Numbered from the stretch's first letter, positions 8,586 through 18,906 are shown. The stretch is 64,000 nucleotides of DNA from Morganella psychrotolerans (GCF_001676155.1 NZ_LZEW01000001.1:434001-498000), one strand, 5' to 3'. Made by a program: numbers and translations. Notes: generated by a model not told the origin, from the sequence alone.

Positions 8586-9527
8586 TTAATGTACATTGTC
8601 CCGGTTATCGTAAAGGGACGGTTCGCCCTCCGGCCGGGTTTTAAAACGCCGGTGTAACCACATATATTGTGCAGGTGCGCGCAGGATCTCTTGTTCCACA
8701 ATATGATTCACAAAAGTTGCAGCGGCGACTTCATCATTTTCCGGAAAACCCTCCACAGGCGGCTGAACCAGTAATTCATAACCTTTACCACCCGGTAAAC
8801 GGCGGGGCGTGAACGGCACTAATTCCGCACGTCCGGCTTTGACCAGAACGGATGTTCCGGTAATTGTGGCGGTTTTTTCAACAGCAAAGAACGGGGCAAA
8901 AACACTCTTATGCGGACCATAGTCATGATCAGGGGCGTACCAGAGAATATCTCCCTGACGCAGGGCGCGCACCATTCCTTTTACGTCTTTGCGGTCGATC
9001 ATTGATTTATTTGAGCGCATGCGCCCGGTAGTCTGTATCAGGTCTATCACCGGGTTATCATTCGGACGGTAAACGCCTACCCCGGGGCTCATAATGCCGA
9101 TCATCCGCGCGCCGAGTTCCAGGGTGAGAAAATGAATACCGATAACAATGACGCCTCTGCCTGAATCCTGCACTTTACTGATGTGCTCAAAGCCATCGAC
9201 CCGGAACCAGCGCTTTATCCGCCAGTCCGGCCAGAACCATGCCATTGCGGTTTCAAACAGCGCCATGCCGACAGATTCAAAATTAGCAATAACCATGGCT
9301 TTGCGTTTTGCCTCAGGCATATCAGGAAAGCACAGTTGCAGATTGCGATCCGCAATCGCGGTACGACTTTTCAGAAAGTGCATAGACAGGCGGCCCAGCC
9401 ACGTACCCAACCGGTAAATGACAGGATAGGGCAGCAGAACCAGAACATACAATATTCCTGCACCAATCCAGGTCAGCCAGTAACGGGGATGCAACAATGT
9501 GCGCTTAAAAACAGGTGCTGTAATCAT
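8586..9527 (-). CDS. lpxL: LpxL lauroyl (Kdo2-lipid A) acyltransferase
   Basis: A 313-residue inner-membrane acyltransferase, the size of E. coli LpxL (306). It has the N-terminal hydrophobic anchor '[20 protein letters not shown]', the HX4(D/E) catalytic motif as 'HFLTLE' near residue 135, and family blocks '[12 protein letters not shown]', '[15 protein letters not shown]', '[10 protein letters not shown]' and '[15 protein letters not shown]'. It transfers a secondary acyl chain (laurate, or palmitoleate in the paralogue LpxP) from ACP to Kdo2-lipid IVA during lipid A synthesis. It lies 84 bp downstream of ttrR on the same strand but is not functionally linked. Confidence 0.93.
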   Translation of the reverse strand: MITAPVFKRTLLHPRYWLTWIGAGILYVLVLLPYPVIYRLGTWLGRLSMHFLKSRTAIADRNLQLCFPDMPEAKRKAMVIANFESVGMALFETAMAWFWPDWRIKRWFRVDGFEHISKVQDSGRGVIVIGIHFLTLELGARMIGIMSPGVGVYRPNDNPVIDLIQTTGRMRSNKSMIDRKDVKGMVRALRQGDILWYAPDHDYGPHKSVFAPFFAVEKTATITGTSVLVKAGRAELVPFTPRRLPGGKGYELLVQPPVEGFPENDEVAAATFVNHIVEQEILRAPAQYMWLHRRFKTRPEGEPSLYDNRDNVH

Positions 9528-9610
9528 AGTCAGAAATCGTTGTCGGATGCATCACAGAGATGCAGGTAAATGATATAATAATAAATTATACGTCGTATTT
9601 TCCGGTAATA

Positions 9611-10222
9611 TCAGTTTTCTGTCACGCAACTATCACCGGCATTGATAGTATTCAGTTGTGTCACCAGTTCTGCGAGGCTGCCGGCTGCCATTTTTTCCAT
9701 CACCTTTGCGCGGTGAACTTCTACCGTCCGCACAGCAACATGCGCGACATCAGCGATTTCGCGGTTCATCAGCCCCTGAGCCACAAATCCGGCAATCTGG
9801 CGCTCTTTCGGGGTCAGGGTCAGGAAGCGTCCGTGGATTGCTCTGTCAGCCACAGCTTTTTCCGTGACGGCTGCGGCGCGTGTCAGCGCCGCCTGTAACG
9901 GCTGTGTGGCCACCGGTTTTTGCAGAAAATCCACTGCACCCAGTTTCATTTGTCCGACCGCCATCGGCAGGTCGCCGTGTCCGGTCAGAAAGATAACCGC
10001 CAGCGTACTGTGCTGCTCACGGAGTAGCTGATGAACCCGGCAACCATCAGGGTCCGGCATCCGCATGTCCAGTAATACAATACCGTAAGTATGCAGTGGT
10101 GCCTGTGCAATAAATGTCCGGCTGTCATTCCAGATACTGACATCATAGCCGAGGCTTTCCAGTAAAAACTGACACGCCTGTGTCACGGCGATGTCATCAT
10201 CAACCAGGTGAATTACGGGCAT
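9611..10222 (-). CDS. ttrR: TtrR tetrathionate response regulator
   Basis: A 203-residue FixJ/NarL-type response regulator. The receiver domain has the acidic pocket 'LVDDD' (residues 6-10), phospho-acceptor Asp52 in 'VLLDMRMPDPDG', Thr in 'LTGHG' and Lys in 'LQKPV'. The C-terminal LuxR-type HTH spans about residues 137-195 ('LTPKERQIAGFVAQGLMNREIA', 'RTVEVHRAKVMEKM'). The start at 10222 is preceded by GAGGAG. It overlaps the end of ttrS by 10 bp, as expected for a co-translated two-component pair. In Salmonella TtrR activates ttrBCA when TtrS senses tetrathionate. Confidence 0.93.
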   Translation of the reverse strand: MPVIHLVDDDIAVTQACQFLLESLGYDVSIWNDSRTFIAQAPLHTYGIVLLDMRMPDPDGCRVHQLLREQHSTLAVIFLTGHGDLPMAVGQMKLGAVDFLQKPVATQPLQAALTRAAAVTEKAVADRAIHGRFLTLTPKERQIAGFVAQGLMNREIADVAHVAVRTVEVHRAKVMEKMAAGSLAELVTQLNTINAGDSCVTEN

Positions 10223-11963
10223 GGTGGCTCCTCTGTCAGTCGGGTAAAGATAAGGGTAACACATAAGCCGGACTGTTCACCGGCGGAGCTATAATTTTCC
10301 ATATGAATATCACCGCCCTGACTGCGCATCAGCCGCTGGCAGATAACCAATCCCAGCCCCAGACCTGCTGAACGGGTTGAGCGGAACGGTGAGAAGGGCT
10401 GCGCCAGCCGGCTTTCATCCATACCGCCGCCGTTATCCTGAACCACCAGCAACTGTCCGTTGGGTGTACGGTGATGCGTGACACGGATGCTGTCCGCACC
10501 CGCCTGCAAACTGTTACTCAGCAGGTTTGACAGCAGCTGGTCAAGCAATGTGGGTGGCAGATGCAACAGTACATCCGGCGCAACAGTATTGTGCAATACA
10601 GCAGACGGATAATGTTCATTTACTCTTAACAGCGCCCATAACTGATCCAGCGTTTCGGCCACATGTTGTGCAACGGGGGCGCTTTCCGGTGTAACAGGAC
10701 TGTTACCTGCCCATTGGCGCAGATTACGGATAATATTTGCGCCGCGCTCAGCCTGATTTTCAATTTGCGACATCACCGGAAGTAACGGATGTTCCGGGTC
10801 CTGGCGTTGCAGGCGGATTTGCGATCCCTGTGCATAATGGCGGATAGCTGACAGTGGCTGATTCAGCTCATGCGCGAAGCCGGATGCCATTTCTCCCAGT
10901 ACACTGAGTTGCTGCGCTTTTTCCAGATCCTGGGCTTGCTGCTGTAGTTGTGAATGTGCGGTTTCCAGTTGCCGGGTGCGGCGGCGGATCTGAAACGCAA
11001 TCCAGATATGATTAATACCCAGCAGCAGAAAGGCGAGTGCGACTGTGCCGATAAGCCAGCTGTTTTTTTTTGCCCCAACTGACAATGTCCTGCCAGAACC
11101 GGCGCTGCTGCGGATGCTGATTAACCTCTCTGAGCAGATTTTCCACCTGGCGTGTGGAGGATGGTGCACCCCAGCGCATTTCATTTTCTCCGTGGCTGTT
11201 GATCAGCACACGGGTGACATCATCTGCCAGTTCATCCGGTACATCACTGCCTGCGGCAAATGACCAGTTCGGATATAACTCACTGCTGCTCCAGCAGGGA
11301 ACTGCACTTTCCCGTTGGAGCAGCGGGCGGAAATCATCCTGATGAATAAGACCTTCGCTATTCATTGATTCAATCAGACACACCGGCACAATCACGCCCT
11401 GAACGGCACTGTCACGCAGCAGATAGAGCAGGGCATCTGCCGGAAATCCGGAAAATTGCAGGTGGTAATCACGCGGCGGATCAAGACCAATATCCCGTAA
11501 TGCTTTGTAGCCTAATAAATAGCCGCCAAAAGCATCAGGGGCAATAGCACCGACTTTTTTACCGGTCAGATCAGATGGCGTGTGGTACGGGCTGTCTTTT
11601 CGTACCAGCAACACACTGCCGACAACATTGCGGGTGGCGTTGTCCGGCTCAAAAGCTGAACGCAGGGAAACCAGCCAGCGCAGAGGAAAATTGCTGTCCA
11701 GCTGGATAAACTGCGCCGGATTGGTGAGAACAAACTGCACTTTATTATTATGCAGCGCTTCGCGCATCTGATCGAGTGTCAGCGGCAGCAGGGTAAAGTG
11801 CTCGCCGGGCAGGGCGCGGTTCAGTTGTTCGGTCAGCGGCGCCCAGAAATGGCGCGTCGGTGCATCTCCCCGCAGTGCCAGCACGCCGATTGTCCACTGT
11901 GCGGCAAAAGAGAATGAGGAAAAAAAATAAGAGCCCGGTTAACAGCCCGATGCGTACAGCCAT
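10213..11963 (-). pseudogene. ttrS: ttrS tetrathionate sensor kinase, frame broken twice as sequenced
   Basis: Read with two one-base corrections this is a full-length TtrS of about 582 residues. It has a signal peptide beginning MAVRIGLLTGLLF, a PhnD-like periplasmic binding domain ('LALRGDAPTRHFWAPL', 'KKVGAIAPDAFGGYLLGYKAL', 'AVQGVIVPVC'), one transmembrane helix ('WLIGTVALAFLLLG') and a histidine kinase core with H-box 'GFAHELNQPLSAIRHYAQG' and G-boxes near the C-terminus. The breaks lie at an A8 run at 11920-11927 and a T9 run at 11063-11071; removing one base from each restores one frame, including a clean AXA-type cleavage site. The domains show no decay, so a sequencing artefact or slippage is more likely than gene loss. 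Confidence 0.85.
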
Positions 11964-11984
11964 CTCACATTGCGTCCTGAGTCA

Positions 11985-11998
11985 TTATCTTAAGATAA
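11985..11998. promoter_or_regulatory. Perfect palindrome in the ttrS-ttrB intergenic region
   Basis: TTATCTTAAGATAA, a perfect 14-bp inverted repeat in the 212-bp divergent control region. A related CTTAAGATAA half occurs near 971 upstream of mdaB, so it may be a site for a general regulator. Binding protein unknown. Confidence 0.5.
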
Positions 11999-12003
11999 AT
12001 CTG

Positions 12004-12017
12004 TTGTTTCAGATCAA
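12004..12017. promoter_or_regulatory. FNR-like binding site upstream of ttrBCA
   Basis: TTGTTTCAGATCAA matches the FNR consensus TTGAT-N4-ATCAA at 9 of 10 positions. The Salmonella ttr operon is known to be FNR-dependent and induced without oxygen, which fits. Confidence 0.65.
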
Positions 12018-12031
12018 GGTATCACCGGTTA

Positions 12032-12045
12032 TGTGGTTAACCACA
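12032..12045. promoter_or_regulatory. Perfect palindrome, candidate TtrR operator
   Basis: TGTGGTTAACCACA is a perfect 14-bp palindrome 15 bp downstream of the FNR-like site and about 130 bp before ttrB. A FixJ-type dimeric regulator could bind such a site. The assignment to TtrR is inference. Confidence 0.45.
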
Positions 12046-12175
12046 ATAGGGTGTTTCCCCGGCAATTTTTACAATCAACATAATGACATATCCCTTTACT
12101 CAGCACACGTTTATTCCTTTTTGGCTGAGTTTGAACATTAAGCGCAATGAAGTTTGAAAGACACTGGAGAGCAGT

Positions 12176-12916
12176 ATGGATCTTGGCAAACGAAAATTTC
12201 TGCAAAATCTGGGAGTCCTGACCGCCGGGGCTTCACTGGTTCCGCTGGCGGAAGCCGGTATGCATTTTTCACCGACCCGTCGTGAAGGTGACCCGTCAAA
12301 ACGTTACGCAATGCTGATTGATTTACGCCGCTGTGTCGGCTGTCAGTCATGTACCGTCAGTTGTTCCGTAGAAAATCAGAGCCCGCAGGGGCAATTCCGC
12401 ACATCCGTCAGTCAGTATCAGATCCAGATCCGCAATGAGGATGCCGCAACAACTAACGTCCTGCTGCCGCGCCTGTGCAATCACTGTGATAATCCGCCAT
12501 GTGTGCCGGTGTGTCCGGTGCAGGCGACGTTCCAGCGTGAAGACGGAATTGTGGTGGTGGATAACACCCGCTGCGTGGGCTGCGCATACTGTGTGCAGGC
12601 CTGTCCGTACGATGCCCGCTTTATTAACCACAGTACACAAACGGCGGATAAGTGCACGTTCTGTACCCACCGTCTGGAAGCCGGGTTGTTACCGGCCTGT
12701 GTGGAATCCTGTGTCGGCGGTGCGCGTATCATCGGCGATTTAAAAGATCCGTCCAGCACAATAAGCAAAATGCTGCATGAACACGAAGCCGCAATCAAAG
12801 TTCTGAAACCGGAAAGCGGCACATTACCGCAGGTGTTTTATCTGGGGCTGGATGATGCCTTTGTCCAACCGCTGGAAAATCGCGGTCAGCCCGCATTATG
12901 GCAGGAGATCCACTGA
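12176..12916 (+). CDS. ttrB: TtrB tetrathionate reductase iron-sulfur subunit
   Basis: A 246-residue ferredoxin-type subunit with four 4Fe-4S cluster motifs: 'CVGCQSCTVSC' (residue about 57), 'CNHCDNPPCVPVCP' (about 101), 'CVGCAYCVQACP' (about 134) and 'CTFCTHRLEAG..PACVESC' (about 160). The N-terminus carries 'KRKFLQNLGVLTAG', a Tat-like segment, so the subunit is exported to the periplasm. It carries electrons from TtrC (quinol side) to the molybdenum subunit TtrA. First gene of the divergent ttrBCA operon; its stop overlaps the ttrC start. Confidence 0.94.
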   Translation: MDLGKRKFLQNLGVLTAGASLVPLAEAGMHFSPTRREGDPSKRYAMLIDLRRCVGCQSCTVSCSVENQSPQGQFRTSVSQYQIQIRNEDAATTNVLLPRLCNHCDNPPCVPVCPVQATFQREDGIVVVDNTRCVGCAYCVQACPYDARFINHSTQTADKCTFCTHRLEAGLLPACVESCVGGARIIGDLKDPSSTISKMLHEHEAAIKVLKPESGTLPQVFYLGLDDAFVQPLENRGQPALWQEIH

Positions 12917-13980
12917 TGATTGAACAGACAATGTTAATTCAGGAAGTGCTGGCCCGCCCGCAGGAAATCACCTGGCTGCCGTGGGCAGTGCAATACTTCT
13001 TTATGATAGGGATTGCCGCCTGCGCCGCGCTTTATGCCTGCTGGCAGCGCTGGCGTGGTGATAAACGTGATGCCCGCCTTGAGATGCTGGCCGTTTTTAT
13101 CAGTATCACACTAGGTATTGCCGCACCGTTGGCACTGACGGCTGATCTGCATCAGACTGCCCGCGTCTGGCATTTTTATGCGTATCCGACACCGTGGTCG
13201 TGGATGCCTTGGGGGGCGGTATTCCTGCCTGCATTCACCGGCTGTATCGGTTTGTATTTTCTGGCGCTGGTGGCGGATAAAATATGGGGTAAACAATTTA
13301 AACTGACCCGCTGGGTGGCACTCGGCAGCGCGGCATTTGCAATCGGGCTGCTGTTATACACCGGACGCGAGGTGTCTGTTGTCCGCGCTCATCCGATCTG
13401 GTTCAGTTATTGGATACCGGTACTGTTGTTTTTCAGTGCATTACAGGCATTACCGGCGCTTATGATGCTGGGTGCGCGCCGCGAACCGCAGTATCAGGCA
13501 CAGCTTGCCCGCTTACAGATAGTGTCATTGCTGCTGCTGGCAGTGAGTATGGGCTTCTGGATTGCGGGAGACACGCTTTCCGGAGCCGCTATCCGCGCAC
13601 AACTGAGTTTCGGCAGCACCGGATGGACAATGGCAATGGGCGAAGTCGTGCTGTGGATTGCCCTGATGGTACTGGCTGTGCGTCTTCTGACCGGTCGCCG
13701 TTCAGTGGCTTATATCACCGTCCATGCGGTACTGACCCTGTTACTCACCTGGTCGCTGCGCTGGATGCTGCTGATGAGTGTGCAGACCTTACCGAAATAC
13801 AATGTTATGCATAACCCGTACAGCCTGCCGATGGGCACTGACGGTATCCAGGCGATTATCGGCACTGTCGGCTTGTGGATAGCCCTGGTGATTATATTCC
13901 GTGAAGGTATTCGCTGGGTAAATAATAAAGTACAGAATAAACAAAATATTACGCAGGACGGGGGTGTACAGCATGGCTAA
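12916..13980 (+). CDS. ttrC: TtrC tetrathionate reductase membrane (quinol) subunit
   Basis: A 354-residue NrfD/PsrC-type membrane protein with eight or nine hydrophobic segments ('WAVQYFFMIGIAACAALYAC', 'FLPAFTGCIGLYFLALVAD', 'IIGTVGLWIALVIIF'). It anchors TtrAB and takes electrons from the quinol pool. The ATG overlaps the ttrB stop as TGATG, and its end overlaps ttrA by 8 bp, so the three subunits are translationally coupled. Confidence 0.92.
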   Translation: MIEQTMLIQEVLARPQEITWLPWAVQYFFMIGIAACAALYACWQRWRGDKRDARLEMLAVFISITLGIAAPLALTADLHQTARVWHFYAYPTPWSWMPWGAVFLPAFTGCIGLYFLALVADKIWGKQFKLTRWVALGSAAFAIGLLLYTGREVSVVRAHPIWFSYWIPVLLFFSALQALPALMMLGARREPQYQAQLARLQIVSLLLLAVSMGFWIAGDTLSGAAIRAQLSFGSTGWTMAMGEVVLWIALMVLAVRLLTGRRSVAYITVHAVLTLLLTWSLRWMLLMSVQTLPKYNVMHNPYSLPMGTDGIQAIIGTVGLWIALVIIFREGIRWVNNKVQNKQNITQDGGVQHG

Positions 13981-16900
13981 GTCAACAAGACGTCAGTGGT
14001 TAAAAGCAGGTTTGGCGGTCGGCGGGCTGGTGGCTTTCGGGATCAGTTACCGTGATGTGGCAAAACGCGCCATCGACGGGCTGATGAACGGTACATCCGG
14101 TAAAGTGACACTCCACCGTATCAATGGTAATTCACTGATCCCGGAAGGGAATGCCTTAAAGGGCTGGCAGGCGGATAAAACTCAGGCAGTATCCATGACG
14201 CAGTGTTTCGGCTGCTGGACCCAGTGCGGGATCCGCGCCCGTGTTGACCGCGAAACCAATCAGGTTATCCGCATTGCCGGAAACCCGTATCATCCGCTGT
14301 CGCATGATCATCATATTGCGTATAACACCCCGCTGGCAGATGCCCTGAAAAATATGGGCGGCGAAAGCGGGCTGGAAGGACGCTCTACTGCCTGTGCCCG
14401 TGGTGCAACCCTGATGGAAGGGCTGGACAGCCCGTTGCGTATCCTGGAGCCGATGAAGCGTGTTGGTAAGCGCGGCGAAGGGAAATGGCAGCGCATCAGT
14501 TATGAACAACTGATGCAGGAAGTCATTGAAGGCGGCGATCTGTTTGGTGAAGGGCATGTGGATGGCTTACGGGCGATCCGCGACCTTGATACTTTGATTG
14601 ACCCGGCGCAGCCTGCGCTTGGTCCGGTGGCAAATCAGCTGCTGGTGACCAATGCCGGGGATGACGGGCGCGATACCTTTATCCGCCGGTTTGCCCAGAA
14701 TGCATTCGGCAGTAAAAACTTCGGGGCGCACGGCTCTTACTGCGGGCTGGCATATCGTGCCGGTTCCGGCGCACTGATGAATGATCTTGATAAAAATGCC
14801 CACGTTAAACCGGACTGGGATTATGTCAAATTTGCCCTTTTCCTCGGCACATCACCGGCACAGTCAGGCAACCCGTTCAAGCGCCAGGGCCGCCAACTGG
14901 CGAATGCCCGTATCCGTGACAGCTTTAATTATGCCGTTGTGTCACCGGCGCTGCCGCTGACCACAACGCTGGCAAACGACCACGGACACTGGATCCCGAT
15001 TGAGCCGGGCACGGATTCCGCACTGGTCATGGGAATGATCCGCGTGATGATTGAAAATAATCTTCACAATGCGGAGTATTTGTCTGTACCGGGCGAAGCC
15101 GCGATGAAGCGGGTCGGTGAAAGCAGCTGGACCAATGCCACGCACCTGGTTATCACCGATGATAAACATCCGCTTGCCGGACAGCATCTGACCGCGGAAG
15201 CCCTGAATGGCGTGGCGTCAGAAGAGCCGGTGTATCTGGTTCTTAATGATCTGAATGTGTTGGTTCCGGCAGCAGAGTGCGACCGCGCGGTACTTGATGT
15301 CAGTCAGCCGGTAACACTGGCAGACGGCACAACGGTTACTGTAAAAAGTAGTTTCCTGCTGCTGAAAGAAGCCGCTCAGCGTTTCACCCTGGCAGAATAC
15401 ACTGCCCGCTGCGGCGTGCCGGAAGAGACTATTGCCGGGCTTGCAAAAGCGCTGACATCTTACGGGCGCAAAGCCGCAGTGATTTCACACGGCGGTATGA
15501 TGTCCGGTAACGGATTCTATAATGCCTGGGCGGTGATCATGCTCAATGCGTTGATCGGCAACATGAATCTGAAAGGCGGCGTGTCTGTCGGCGGCGGCAA
15601 ATTTAATGGTGCCAATGACGGTCCGTGCTACAAAATGGACAGCTTCCCGGGCAAAGTGAAGCCGAAAGGCATGAACCTGGCGCGCAGTAAATCAGTCTAC
15701 GAAAAATCAGATGAATACAAAAACAAAGTGGCAGCAGGTCAGAACCCGTATCCGGCAAAAGCGCCGTGGTATCCGCTGGCAGCCGGTCAGTTAACAGAGC
15801 AGCTCGGCTCAGCACTGGAAGGGTATCCGCATAAACTGAAAGCCTGGATAACCAATATGACCAATCCGCTTTATGGGATCGCGGGTATTCGTCAGGTTAT
15901 GGAAGATAAACTGAAAGACCCGGCACATCTGCCGCTGATCATCGGCATTGATGCCTTTATGAATGAAACCACCGCGCTGGCGGATTACATTGTGCCGGAT
16001 ACGCATAACTTTGAGAGCTGGGGATTCAGTGCGCCGTGGTCTGGTGTTCAGACCAAAGCGACCACTGCGCGTTGGCCGATTGTTGAACCTCGCGTGGCAA
16101 AAACCGCAGACGGGCAGCCAGTCTCAATGGAATCTTTCTGTATCTCAGTCGCGAAAGCCCTGAATTTACCGGGATTTGGTGATAATGCGATTGCAGATAA
16201 TGACGGTAATACTTATCCGCTGAATACGGCTGAAGATTATTATCTGCGCGTGGCAGCCAATACAGCATTCATGGGTGAGAAACCGGGACCGGAAGCTAAA
16301 GAGGCTGATATTAAGCTCTCGGGTGTCGATCGCATTGTACCCGCTATGCAGCGCACACTGAAAGCGGATGAAATCAGCCGTGTTGCGTATCTCTACAGTC
16401 GCGGCGGACGTTTTGCACCGTATGAAAAAAGCTGGGATGGCGAAAAAACCGGGCCGCAGTGGAAGCAACCGCTGCAAATCTGGAATGCGGAAGTGGCACA
16501 AAATCGTCACGCAATCACCGGTGAACGGTTCAGCGGCTGCCCGACTTACTATCCGCCGCGTTTATCAGACGGCAGCGATATCAATAAAGTGTATCCGGTT
16601 GATGCCTGGCCGCTGAAGCTGATGTCGTTTAAATCTCATGTGATGAGCAGTTCGACCACGATGATCGAACGTCTGCACCATGTGAAACCGTGCAATATGG
16701 TGGCACTGAACCCGGCAGACGGCGAGAAATTCGGCGTACAGCACGGTGACTGGGTGCGCATTACCACTCCGGGCGGCAGCGCGCAGGCACAGGTCAGTTT
16801 GCTGACCGGTGTTATGCCTGGCGTGGTCGCGATTGAACACGGTTACGGACATCATGAGATGGGCGCGCGTCAGCACTATCTGGATGGTGAAGAGATGGCG

Positions 16901-17053
16901 ATGGACAAACGTATTGCTTCGGGGATCAACATCAACGATCTGGGCTTTGCGGATCCGACAAGACAAGTCAGCAATACCTGGCTTGACTGGGTAACGGGTG
17001 CTTCCGTCCGCCAGGGATTACCGGCAAAAGTGGAACGGATTTCTGCTGCCTGA
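13973..17053 (+). CDS. ttrA: TtrA tetrathionate reductase molybdopterin catalytic subunit
   Basis: A 1026-residue DMSO-reductase-family oxidoreductase with a Tat signal peptide (twin-arginine 'STRRQWLKAGLAVGGLVAFG'). It has an N-terminal 4Fe-4S motif ('CFGCWTQCGIR', residue about 78), molybdopterin-binding domains ('GAHGSYCG', 'LFLGTSPAQSGNPF') and a C-terminal MoCo-binding domain ('NPADGEKFGVQHGDWVRITTPGG'). It reduces tetrathionate to thiosulfate in the periplasm as an anaerobic electron acceptor. The ATG at 13973 is preferred over GTG at 13964 because of the GGGGGTG ribosome site and Tat signal position. A terminator follows. Confidence 0.95.
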   Translation: MAKSTRRQWLKAGLAVGGLVAFGISYRDVAKRAIDGLMNGTSGKVTLHRINGNSLIPEGNALKGWQADKTQAVSMTQCFGCWTQCGIRARVDRETNQVIRIAGNPYHPLSHDHHIAYNTPLADALKNMGGESGLEGRSTACARGATLMEGLDSPLRILEPMKRVGKRGEGKWQRISYEQLMQEVIEGGDLFGEGHVDGLRAIRDLDTLIDPAQPALGPVANQLLVTNAGDDGRDTFIRRFAQNAFGSKNFGAHGSYCGLAYRAGSGALMNDLDKNAHVKPDWDYVKFALFLGTSPAQSGNPFKRQGRQLANARIRDSFNYAVVSPALPLTTTLANDHGHWIPIEPGTDSALVMGMIRVMIENNLHNAEYLSVPGEAAMKRVGESSWTNATHLVITDDKHPLAGQHLTAEALNGVASEEPVYLVLNDLNVLVPAAECDRAVLDVSQPVTLADGTTVTVKSSFLLLKEAAQRFTLAEYTARCGVPEETIAGLAKALTSYGRKAAVISHGGMMSGNGFYNAWAVIMLNALIGNMNLKGGVSVGGGKFNGANDGPCYKMDSFPGKVKPKGMNLARSKSVYEKSDEYKNKVAAGQNPYPAKAPWYPLAAGQLTEQLGSALEGYPHKLKAWITNMTNPLYGIAGIRQVMEDKLKDPAHLPLIIGIDAFMNETTALADYIVPDTHNFESWGFSAPWSGVQTKATTARWPIVEPRVAKTADGQPVSMESFCISVAKALNLPGFGDNAIADNDGNTYPLNTAEDYYLRVAANTAFMGEKPGPEAKEADIKLSGVDRIVPAMQRTLKADEISRVAYLYSRGGRFAPYEKSWDGEKTGPQWKQPLQIWNAEVAQNRHAITGERFSGCPTYYPPRLSDGSDINKVYPVDAWPLKLMSFKSHVMSSSTTMIERLHHVKPCNMVALNPADGEKFGVQHGDWVRITTPGGSAQAQVSLLTGVMPGVVAIEHGYGHHEMGARQHYLDGEEMAMDKRIASGININDLGFADPTRQVSNTWLDWVTGASVRQGLPAKVERISAA

Positions 17054-17106
17054 TAAATATTATCTGCCTCAACCCAACATATAATAAATAGTGACACAAT
17101 ACCTCT

Positions 17107-17130
17107 GACCACCTTCGGGTGGTCTTTTTT
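17107..17130 (+). terminator. Terminator of ttrBCA
   Basis: GACCACC-TTCG-GGTGGTC stem-loop with a stable UUCG tetraloop followed by six T. Confidence 0.92.
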
Positions 17131-17147
17131 GTGGCAGAAAAACAGCA

Positions 17148-17177
17148 CAAAAAACAAAGGACACCCTGTTGGTGTCC
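17148..17177 (-). terminator. Terminator of bssS
   Basis: GGACACC-CTGTT-GGTGTCC stem. On the minus strand the right side runs into CTTTGTTTTTTG. Confidence 0.8.
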
Positions 17178-17198
17178 CTCTTAGATCATTTTGCTGTG

Positions 17199-17456
17199 TC
17201 AGTGCTTAATATTATCAGAACGGTTGCAATATTCGCCGGATTCTATTTTATCAATTCCGGCCTGAAGGATAGAAATCAACTGGCGGGCAACATCGGTTGT
17301 CAGCCACATCGTTTTATCGGTTTCCGCATGTTCAGGGGCCTGGGATTGATCCCTGATATAATGCAGGCGCAACATCATTGCATCATAACTGTCGACAGTA
17401 CTGATATCCCATCCGATCACGGGGTGGGTTTGAATGACCGCTTTCTTATCGTCCAT
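17199..17456 (-). CDS. bssS: BssS biofilm regulator family protein
   Basis: An 85-residue cytosolic protein matching E. coli BssS (YceP, 84 residues): 'IQTHPVIGWDISTVDSYDAMMLRLHY' and 'WLTTDVARQLISILQAGIDKIESG' are near-identical blocks (each read in parts). In E. coli BssS affects biofilm formation and indole or AI-2 signalling; the biochemical mechanism is unknown. AGGAGG lies 6 nt before the ATG. It neighbours pyrC as in E. coli, but the dinI gene that sits between them there is missing. Confidence 0.92.
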   Translation of the reverse strand: MDDKKAVIQTHPVIGWDISTVDSYDAMMLRLHYIRDQSQAPEHAETDKTMWLTTDVARQLISILQAGIDKIESGEYCNRSDNIKH

Positions 17457-17689
17457 TGGTACCTCCTAATCATAATGCAAGATGATAATATCTGTGACTA
17501 AGAGCTAACGTCCCGTTAACAACGAGCTTTACCAGTATAGGGCTTTTTAATAAAGTAAACAGAGGGGGAGGGACTGTAATTGTGCAGAAAACAGCAAGTT
17601 CACCTTTTTTTTTATATAATTGTGGTGCAATAACGCATTTTTCACCTTATTGCACCAAAGAGTCAGGTACTTATACTAAGTAAATAGGC

Positions 17690-18742
17690 TTACTTACAAA
17701 CATTAACACGCCAGCGGGCATCAGTGCCTGCCAGGAAAGGCACCAGCGCCTCTTCTGCTTCACCGATAGTTTCAGGAACTATTGTTTCTTCCCGCGTTAA
17801 TTCAATAAACCCGTCATTTACCGGTAAGCCGTAAAATGCAGGTCCGTTGAGTGAACAGAAGGCTTCAAAATGTGCCAGTGCACCCAGCTCTTCAAAGACA
17901 GTAGCATAAGCCGCGAGGGCGTTTGGTGCATTAAAAACACCGGCACAGCCGCAGGATGATTCTTTCCGGTGGCGTACGTGCGGTGCGCTATCTGTTCCGA
18001 AGAAGAAACGCGGAGAGCCGCTTGCCACCGCCTGACGCAGTGCTTCCTGATGAATATTACGTTTGAGCACCGGCAGACAATACAGGTGCGGATGAATTCC
18101 GCCAACCAGCATATGGTTGCGGTTAAATATCAGATGCTGCGGGGTCAGTGTTGCGGCAACATTATCATCAGCGTCAAGGACATACTGCGCAGCCTCTTTG
18201 GTGGTAATGTGCTCAAAAACTACTTTCAGTGCCGGAAAATCACGGCGCAGCGGGATCATCACCTGCTCAATAAAACGCGCTTCGCGATCAAAAATATCAA
18301 TATCTGCCTGTGTCACTTCGCCGTGAACCAGCAGCGGCATACCGGTGCGCGACATCATCTCCAGCACCGGATAAATATTTCTGACATCAGAGACACCGTG
18401 CGCAGAGTTGGTGGTCGCATTTGCCGGATAAAGCTTACAGGCGGTAAATACCCCTTCACTAAAGCCACGTTCAATTTCTGCGGTATTTGCACCATCTGTC
18501 AGGTAACAGGTCATCAGCGGGGTAAAATGGTGTCCATCCGGTACAGCGGCCAGAATGCGCTCACGGTACGCTATGGCGGCATCCACGGTGGTTACCGGCG
18601 GAGCCAGATTCGGCATCACAATGGCACGGCCGAAAAACTCACTGGTATAAGGCACAACAGTATTGAGCATCGCGCCATCACGGAAATGAATATGCCAGTC
18701 GTCAGGGCGGCGGATTTTCAGGGAAGATATTGGATGAGTCAT
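17690..18742 (-). CDS. pyrC: PyrC dihydroorotase
   Basis: A 350-residue class II dihydroorotase, the usual length (E. coli 348). Metal ligands are visible: His17 and His19 in '[13 protein letters not shown]', the carboxylated Lys in '[15 protein letters not shown]', His in 'LLVHGEV', '[11 protein letters not shown]' and the catalytic Asp in 'FFGTDSAPH'. It cyclises carbamoyl-aspartate to dihydroorotate in pyrimidine synthesis. A dispersed repeat lies 90 bp upstream. Confidence 0.96.
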   Translation of the reverse strand: MTHPISSLKIRRPDDWHIHFRDGAMLNTVVPYTSEFFGRAIVMPNLAPPVTTVDAAIAYRERILAAVPDGHHFTPLMTCYLTDGANTAEIERGFSEGVFTACKLYPANATTNSAHGVSDVRNIYPVLEMMSRTGMPLLVHGEVTQADIDIFDREARFIEQVMIPLRRDFPALKVVFEHITTKEAAQYVLDADDNVAATLTPQHLIFNRNHMLVGGIHPHLYCLPVLKRNIHQEALRQAVASGSPRFFFGTDSAPHVRHRKESSCGCAGVFNAPNALAAYATVFEELGALAHFEAFCSLNGPAFYGLPVNDGFIELTREETIVPETIGEAEEALVPFLAGTDARWRVNVCK

Positions 18743-18831
18743 TGAACCGGCTCCGAAATAAGTATAAGGATAACCTGATGGCGGATGCCATAAGCCGGAG
18801 AAGGATAATAGAACGAAATGCAGGTAAATAC

Positions 18832-18906
18832 TATCCTCTTATTCATTCAAACTGCAGGTTCGTTGGCACAGGGAGCCTGCCTGTATCCTGAATGACGTTG
18901 GGTATA
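18832..18906. repeat. Dispersed TATACCC-type repeat, copy upstream of pyrC
   Basis: A 75-bp short form. It starts TATCCTCTTATTCATTCAAA and ends CTGAATGACGTTGGGTATA, with the central part deleted. Confidence 0.8.

Noticed and set aside
10213..11963. Reading ttrS as two separate proteins (sensor and kinase)
   Set aside because: The halves are one conserved protein; the junction is an A/T run and a one-base change restores the frame and the transmembrane helix.
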